DNA from: Siccirubricoccus deserti
GTDB lineage: Bacteria; Pseudomonadota; Alphaproteobacteria; Acetobacterales; Acetobacteraceae
DNA: 64,000 bases
Assembly: GCF_014283215.1 (NCBI RefSeq)
Contig: NZ_JACOMF010000019.1
Coordinates: forward strand, 29,805-93,804
Direction of reading: 5' to 3'
Shown: piece by piece, positions 60,436 to 64,000 of the stretch
Layout: every line of letters begins with the position of its first letter
Numbering within the stretch: the stretch's first letter is position 1
The notes under the pieces: generated by a model
Told to the model about the DNA's origin: nothing
What the model saw: the letters and a program-made list of their open reading frames with translations, nothing else
Databases searched by the model: none
Translations under genes and position numbers: made by a program

Positions 60436-61052
60436 CAGGCGACCGCCGGCAGGCGGCGCTGCACCGCGCCCAGCGCCGCATCGAGCAGCAGCGCCAGCAG
60501 GGTGACGATGCCGGCGCCGACCAGGATCTTTTCGGTATGCCCCTGGTCCAGCCCGGTCAGGATCAGCGTGCCAAGCCCGCCGGCGCTGATATAGGCGGCG
60601 ACTGTCGCCGCCGAGACCAGGGTGACGGAGGCCACCCGCAGCCCGCCGAGCAGCGCCGGCAGCGTCAGCGGCAACTCGACCTCCCAGAGCCGCTGTGCCG
60701 GGGTCAGCCCCATGCCATCCGCCGCATCCAGTGTCGCCGGCGGGGCACCGGCCAGCCCTGCGACCAGCGCCCGCAGCAGCACCGGCACGGCGTAGCTGAC
60801 CAGCGCCACCAGCGCCGGCCAGAAGCCGAGGCCGAGCACCGGCACCAGCAGCGCGAACAGCGCCAGTGTCGGCAGGCTGTAGAGCAGCGAGGCGGTGCCC
60901 AGCAGCGCCGCCTGCAGCCGCGGCCGCCGCGCCACCAGCAGCCCGAGCGGCAGGGCCAGCAGCAGCGCCAGGGCGATGGCGGAGAAGACCAGCCCGAGAT
61001 GCGCCAGGGTCGCGGCGAGGATGGTGTCGAGGTTGCGCATGGTCCAGCGCAT
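60435..61052 (-). CDS. ABC transporter permease (OpuCB/OpuCD-like)
   Basis: A 205-residue permease with the loop DAADGMGLTPAQRLWEVELPLTLPALLGGLRVASVTLVSAATVAAYI and SLPTLALFALLVPVLGLG, a clear paralogue of the next gene. Together they form the heterodimeric channel. The start touches the binding-protein stop (TGATG); an internal ATG at 61040 is an alternative. Confidence 0.9.
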   Translation of the reverse strand: MRWTMRNLDTILAATLAHLGLVFSAIALALLLALPLGLLVARRPRLQAALLGTASLLYSLPTLALFALLVPVLGLGFWPALVALVSYAVPVLLRALVAGLAGAPPATLDAADGMGLTPAQRLWEVELPLTLPALLGGLRVASVTLVSAATVAAYISAGGLGTLILTGLDQGHTEKILVGAGIVTLLALLLDAALGAVQRRLPAVA

Positions 61053-61945
61053 CAGCCGAGGCCCTGGGCCGAGCGGAAGCGCGCCGCCACCTCGCGCGGC
61101 TCGTCGCCATCCTGGTCCACCTGGCGGTTCAGCTCCTGCATCACCGGATTGTCGAGCCGTGCGCCGATCGCCAGCAGCGGATCGGCCAAGCCAGGGACGT
61201 CGCGCAGCGCCGCCCGCCGAACCACCGCGGCAAGCTGGTAGGGCGGCCAGAGCCCGCGGTCGTCGCGCAGCACGGTGTAGCCGCCAACCGCGATCTGCCA
61301 ATCCGTCGCATAGGCGTTCACCACATCCGCCTGGCCATGCGCCAGGGCGGCATAGCGCAGGCCGAGTGCGGCGAATTGGCGAAAGCGGCGGAATTCCATG
61401 CCATAGACCCGTCGCAGCCCAGGCAGCCCATCGGCGCGGTCGGCGAATTCATTCCCCGCCGCCAGGGTGAGCTGCGGCGCCACCCTGGCGAGGTCGGACA
61501 GGGTCGTCAGCCCATGCCGCCGCGCCGTCGCCGGCAGCACCAGCAGCGCATTGCCGTTGTCGATGCCTGAGGGATCGAGCCAGGTGCAGTCGAATTCCGC
61601 CTCATAGCCGGCGCGGACGCGGGCGAGGATGCTGGCGGCATCGCCCTCCGGCGGCTGCCGCAGCACCACGCCGAGGCCGGTGCCGGTGTATTCGGGATAG
61701 AGGTCGATCTCGCCGCTGGTCAGCGCCCGCTGGGCGATGGCGGTGCCGCCAAGGTTGAGCCGCCGTTCCACCCTGGCCCCCGCCGCTTCCAGCGCCTGGG
61801 CGAAAAGCTCGCCGACCACCAGTTGCTCGGTGAAGTTCTTCGAGCCGACGCGCAGCAGCGGCGCCGACCGGGCGATGCCGGGCCGGAGCAAGGGCAGAAC
61901 GAGCAGGGCACGACGGCCCGGCCCCGGGGGAGCAGCGGAAGCCAT
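61052..61945 (-). CDS. Osmoprotectant-type ABC transporter substrate-binding protein (OpuCC/OsmF-like)
   Basis: A 297-residue binding protein: a short signal region (RRALLVLPLLRPGIARSAP), then LLRVGSKNFTEQLVVGELFAQALEAAG, GEIDLYPEYTGTGL, and QADVVNAYATDWQI, the hallmarks of QAT-family (betaine, choline, carnitine) receptors. First gene of a receptor-permease-permease-ATPase operon, so the importer is complete. The specific ligand cannot be read from sequence. Confidence 0.9.
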   Translation of the reverse strand: MASAAPPGPGRRALLVLPLLRPGIARSAPLLRVGSKNFTEQLVVGELFAQALEAAGARVERRLNLGGTAIAQRALTSGEIDLYPEYTGTGLGVVLRQPPEGDAASILARVRAGYEAEFDCTWLDPSGIDNGNALLVLPATARRHGLTTLSDLARVAPQLTLAAGNEFADRADGLPGLRRVYGMEFRRFRQFAALGLRYAALAHGQADVVNAYATDWQIAVGGYTVLRDDRGLWPPYQLAAVVRRAALRDVPGLADPLLAIGARLDNPVMQELNRQVDQDGDEPREVAARFRSAQGLG

Positions 61946-61989
61946 GCCGCCAGCCTAACGCAAGCGGTGGCGGAAGGATGCGTCAATGT

Positions 61990-62991
61990 TCAGCCGGCGA
62001 TCGCCGCCCGCCAGGCATCCAGGGTGCGCATGTTGCCGAGGCTGTCGGCCCAGCGCATGCCGGGCCAGGCGGCCTGGCGATTGGGGATGCCGGCTGCCAC
62101 CGCATCGGCCTCGATGGCGTAGAGCCAATCGGGCGTCTCGACGGTGGTGACGCTGGCGCGGCCGGCGGTGTCGTGCCGGATCAGGCTGGCTCGGCCACCC
62201 TGTTTCCCGGCGCAGAACCAGGGGGATTCGACCTCGATCCAGCCCTCCGTGCCGAAGATCCGCAGCTTGTTTTCCTGCGGCAGGGCGACGCTGACCGAAA
62301 GCTGCGCCAGCACCTTGCCGGGGAAGCGCAGCGTCGCCACCGCCACCTCGTCGACGCCGCTGCGGCCCAGCAGGGCGGCGGCCTGCACTGCCTCGGGGTC
62401 GAGATAGGGCTGACCCGCCGCCACGCCGGCCAGCAGGCGCGCCATGGAGGTGCAATAGCCGCCAACATCGAGGATGCCACCGCCGCCCAGCACGGGATTG
62501 AAATACCGCCCCGCCGCGTCGAAGGGCTTCCAGTAGCCGAAGCTCGCCTGGATCAGCCGTAGCCGGCCGATGGCGCCGGCGGCCTGCATCTCCACCAGCC
62601 GCCGGGTCTGCGGATGGGTCCGGTACATGAAGGCTTCCATCAGGAAGACGTCGTGCCGGCGGGCGGCCGCGATCACCATTTCGGCCTCCGGCGCGGACAT
62701 CGCCAGGGGCTTCTCGCAGAGCACGTGCTTGCCGGCCTCAATGGCACGGATCGCCCACTCGGCGTGGCTCGGGTGCGGCGTGGCGATATGCACCGCCTGC
62801 ACCGCGGGGTCGGCCAGCAGCGCGGCATAGCCATGGTGGAAGCGCGCGCCGGAGAAAGCCGGATCGGCCGGCGGGAGGGCGCCGCGGCTGGCCACCGCCC
62901 GCAGGACGCCGGTCCGCGAGTGGGCCAGCGCGGCCGCGAACTGGGTGGCGATGCGCCCGGTGCCGAGAATGCCCCAGCTCAGCAGCCCCAT
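61990..62991 (-). CDS. Gfo/Idh/MocA-family NAD(P)-dependent oxidoreductase
   Basis: A 333-residue oxidoreductase: Rossmann motif WGILGTGRIATQF (G10-T-G12), HIATPHPSHAEWAIRAIEAGKHVLCEKPLAM with the catalytic-site EKP, and a C-terminal domain beginning near GRLRLIQASFGYWKPFD. Acts on sugars or cyclitols; substrate unknown. It lies 3 bases after the interrupted radical SAM gene, so it may have shared its promoter. Confidence 0.9.
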   Translation of the reverse strand: MGLLSWGILGTGRIATQFAAALAHSRTGVLRAVASRGALPPADPAFSGARFHHGYAALLADPAVQAVHIATPHPSHAEWAIRAIEAGKHVLCEKPLAMSAPEAEMVIAAARRHDVFLMEAFMYRTHPQTRRLVEMQAAGAIGRLRLIQASFGYWKPFDAAGRYFNPVLGGGGILDVGGYCTSMARLLAGVAAGQPYLDPEAVQAAALLGRSGVDEVAVATLRFPGKVLAQLSVSVALPQENKLRIFGTEGWIEVESPWFCAGKQGGRASLIRHDTAGRASVTTVETPDWLYAIEADAVAAGIPNRQAAWPGMRWADSLGNMRTLDAWRAAIAG

Positions 62992-62994
62992 CGG

Positions 62995-63873
62995 CTAAAG
63001 CCGGTCGCCGCGCCGCACTGGCGCTGCCGAGGGCGCCGTACGCAGCGGCGGAGCATCGTCCGGCCGCCGCGGCAGGGGCGGGGGGGAAGGGCTGTCGTCA
63101 TGACGCAGCGGCGCTGGTGCCGCTGCGCGGTCCAGCTGGTCCACCGCACGGTTGATGGCCTCGTCCTTGCGGTCGCAGATGCGGCAGCGCATGGCATTCA
63201 CCTCCCAGCCGAACATCCTCTGCCGGGCCGGTGAGCGCAGCAGTTCACCAAGCGGTGCGTCGCGCAGATTGCCGAAGCTGAGATGGCCATAGGGGCTCAC
63301 GGCGACCTGCGGACAGGGATAGAGATTGCCGGATTTGTCGATGGTCACCTGAAATCGCTGGGTGTGGCAGTAGCGGAACCCGCGGTCGCGCGCCGGGTCG
63401 GCGGTATCCTCCAACACCCGGATCTTGGGGTTGCCGGCGAAGCGCAGGGCCAAATCGTGCAGCAAAGCCGCCCGCGCCTCGGGCAGATTCTCCGGCCGGT
63501 GGCCGTCGTTGCGCTCCTGCGCGACGGCAACGCGAACCAGGTCGGCCATTTCGGTCAGTGGGCGGATCGCCGCCGGCAGGTCCGTTCCCAGAGCCTCGCG
63601 AAACAGCAGGATGGCGATGCGCAGCTCGGCGCGGGCGTTGCGGCGTCGCTTCTCGGCATAGGCGGCGGCGATATTGGCGGTGACCTTCTCGAAGTAATCC
63701 TCGCCGGGGGTGCCTTCGCCACGGCCGGCGCCGCCCGGGCGGATGCCATGCAGCCTGCGGTACTGCTCGCGGTTGAAGGCATCGAGGGAGAAGGTGACGA
63801 AGCATTCCGCCTCCCCCTGCAGCACCGCATCGGCGCAGGCCGCGTCGAAGCGCAACCCCTTGGTGTAGAGCCC
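62995..63873 (-). pseudogene. Radical SAM/SPASM protein interrupted by an IS630 element
   Basis: The surviving ~290 residues run from GLYTKGLRFDAACADAV through FVTFSLDAFNREQYRRLHG to a SPASM-like region (FRYCHTQRFQVTIDKSGNLYPCPQVAVSPYGHLSFGN, MRCRICDRKDEA). The N-terminal radical SAM part, with its CxxxCxxC cluster motif, is missing: homology begins exactly at the IS boundary, and the frame upstream belongs to the transposase. The rest of the gene should lie beyond the element, past the right edge. Confidence 0.75.
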
Positions 63874-64000
63874 TAGGGCGGAATCCGATCATTCTGGTTC
63901 ATAGCCTGCGGCGGTGAAGTAGTTTCGGCACTCTTCCGGGGTAAAGCGTGGCAGGGCGTCGCGGATGGCATCCCAGAGCCCGTCGATGGTCCGCGCGGCG
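63874..64000 (-). mobile_element. IS630-family insertion sequence, one end (continues past the edge)
   Basis: The boundary is placed at the TA at 63874-63875, since IS630/Tc1-mariner elements insert at and duplicate TA. Directly inside lies GGGCGGAATCCGATCATTCT as the presumed terminal inverted repeat, overlapping the transposase stop codon. The second end is outside the window, so the repeat cannot be confirmed. Confidence 0.7.
63889..64000 (-). CDS. IS630-family transposase, C-terminal end
   Basis: The visible 36 residues read IDGLWDAIRDALPRFTPEEC then RNYFTAAGYEPE and stop, which is the classic IS630 transposase C terminus (TPEECRNYFTAAGY). The DDE core lies beyond the right edge. Its stop lies about 13 bases inside the proposed element end, the usual arrangement for this family. 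Confidence 0.8.
   Translation of the reverse strand, partial: AARTIDGLWDAIRDALPRFTPEECRNYFTAAGYEPE

Overview
This is a 64 kb chromosomal window from a very GC-rich alphaproteobacterium. Gene content points to Acetobacteraceae or nearby Rhodospirillales (Roseomonas-like). The clues are several orphan Bug/TctC-type solute-binding proteins, many small catabolic operons, a CtrA-type winged-helix regulator, a TamA/TamB pair, TRAP and ABC uptake systems, and strongly G/C-biased third codon positions. No rRNA, tRNA or CRISPR was recognised. The taxonomic placement is an inference from gene content, not from a marker gene.

Layout. 0-2 kb: YcjX/YcjF pair (ycjX cut by the left edge). 2-7 kb: two paralogous amidohydrolases with a Rieske ferredoxin, then a 3-hydroxyisobutyrate-type dehydrogenase and an acyl-CoA-dehydrogenase-fold flavoprotein. 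7-12 kb: a translationally coupled three-gene signalling operon (hybrid histidine kinase, FIST-domain sensor, second histidine kinase). 12-15 kb: a fatty acid desaturase with a striking Shine-Dalgarno-sequestering inverted repeat in its leader, and a CaiB-type CoA transferase with an unusual domain order. 15-18 kb: KGG stress protein, luciferase-like oxidoreductase, DUF6489 protein and a TonB-like protein. 18-24 kb: TamB/TamA. 24-34.6 kb: catabolic genes (M20 amidohydrolase, GNAT, HAD dehalogenase, isocitrate-lyase-like, malate/lactate dehydrogenase, FAH hydrolase, TauD dioxygenase, two Bug proteins, DadA-like oxidase). 34.8-40 kb: DsbA-like, alpha/beta hydrolase, acyltransferase, NIPSNAP, amino-acid-binding protein, lytic transglycosylase.

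40-45 kb: a CtrA-like regulator with a degenerate receiver domain and a CtrA/PhoB-type tandem site in its promoter, msrP, a truncated TctC pseudogene beside an intact TctC, and a CHRD protein with three 38-residue repeats. 45-50 kb: NUDIX, DUF4340, GldG-like, ABC permease and ABC ATPase operon. 50.3-53.8 kb: a decayed accessory zone with an ISAs1 transposase remnant, an intact SDR, a broken SDR, a DUF2267 gene, a CBS-domain fragment and a frameshifted hemolysin III gene. 53.8-55 kb: small stress proteins including a cold-shock protein. 55.5-58.5 kb: a complete TRAP transporter. 58.9-62 kb: a complete osmoprotectant-type ABC transporter. 62-64 kb: a Gfo/Idh oxidoreductase and a radical SAM/SPASM gene interrupted by an IS630-family element that runs off the right edge.

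Strongest novel signals: (i) the 13-bp perfect stem burying the desaturase ribosome-binding site; (ii) the CtrA-like pseudo-receiver regulator with its tandem box; (iii) a family of paired palindromic intergenic repeats present at three sites; (iv) the FIST/two-kinase operon, which resembles NosP-type nitric-oxide sensing. All calls were made by reading the sequence and recalling family features; no database search was run.
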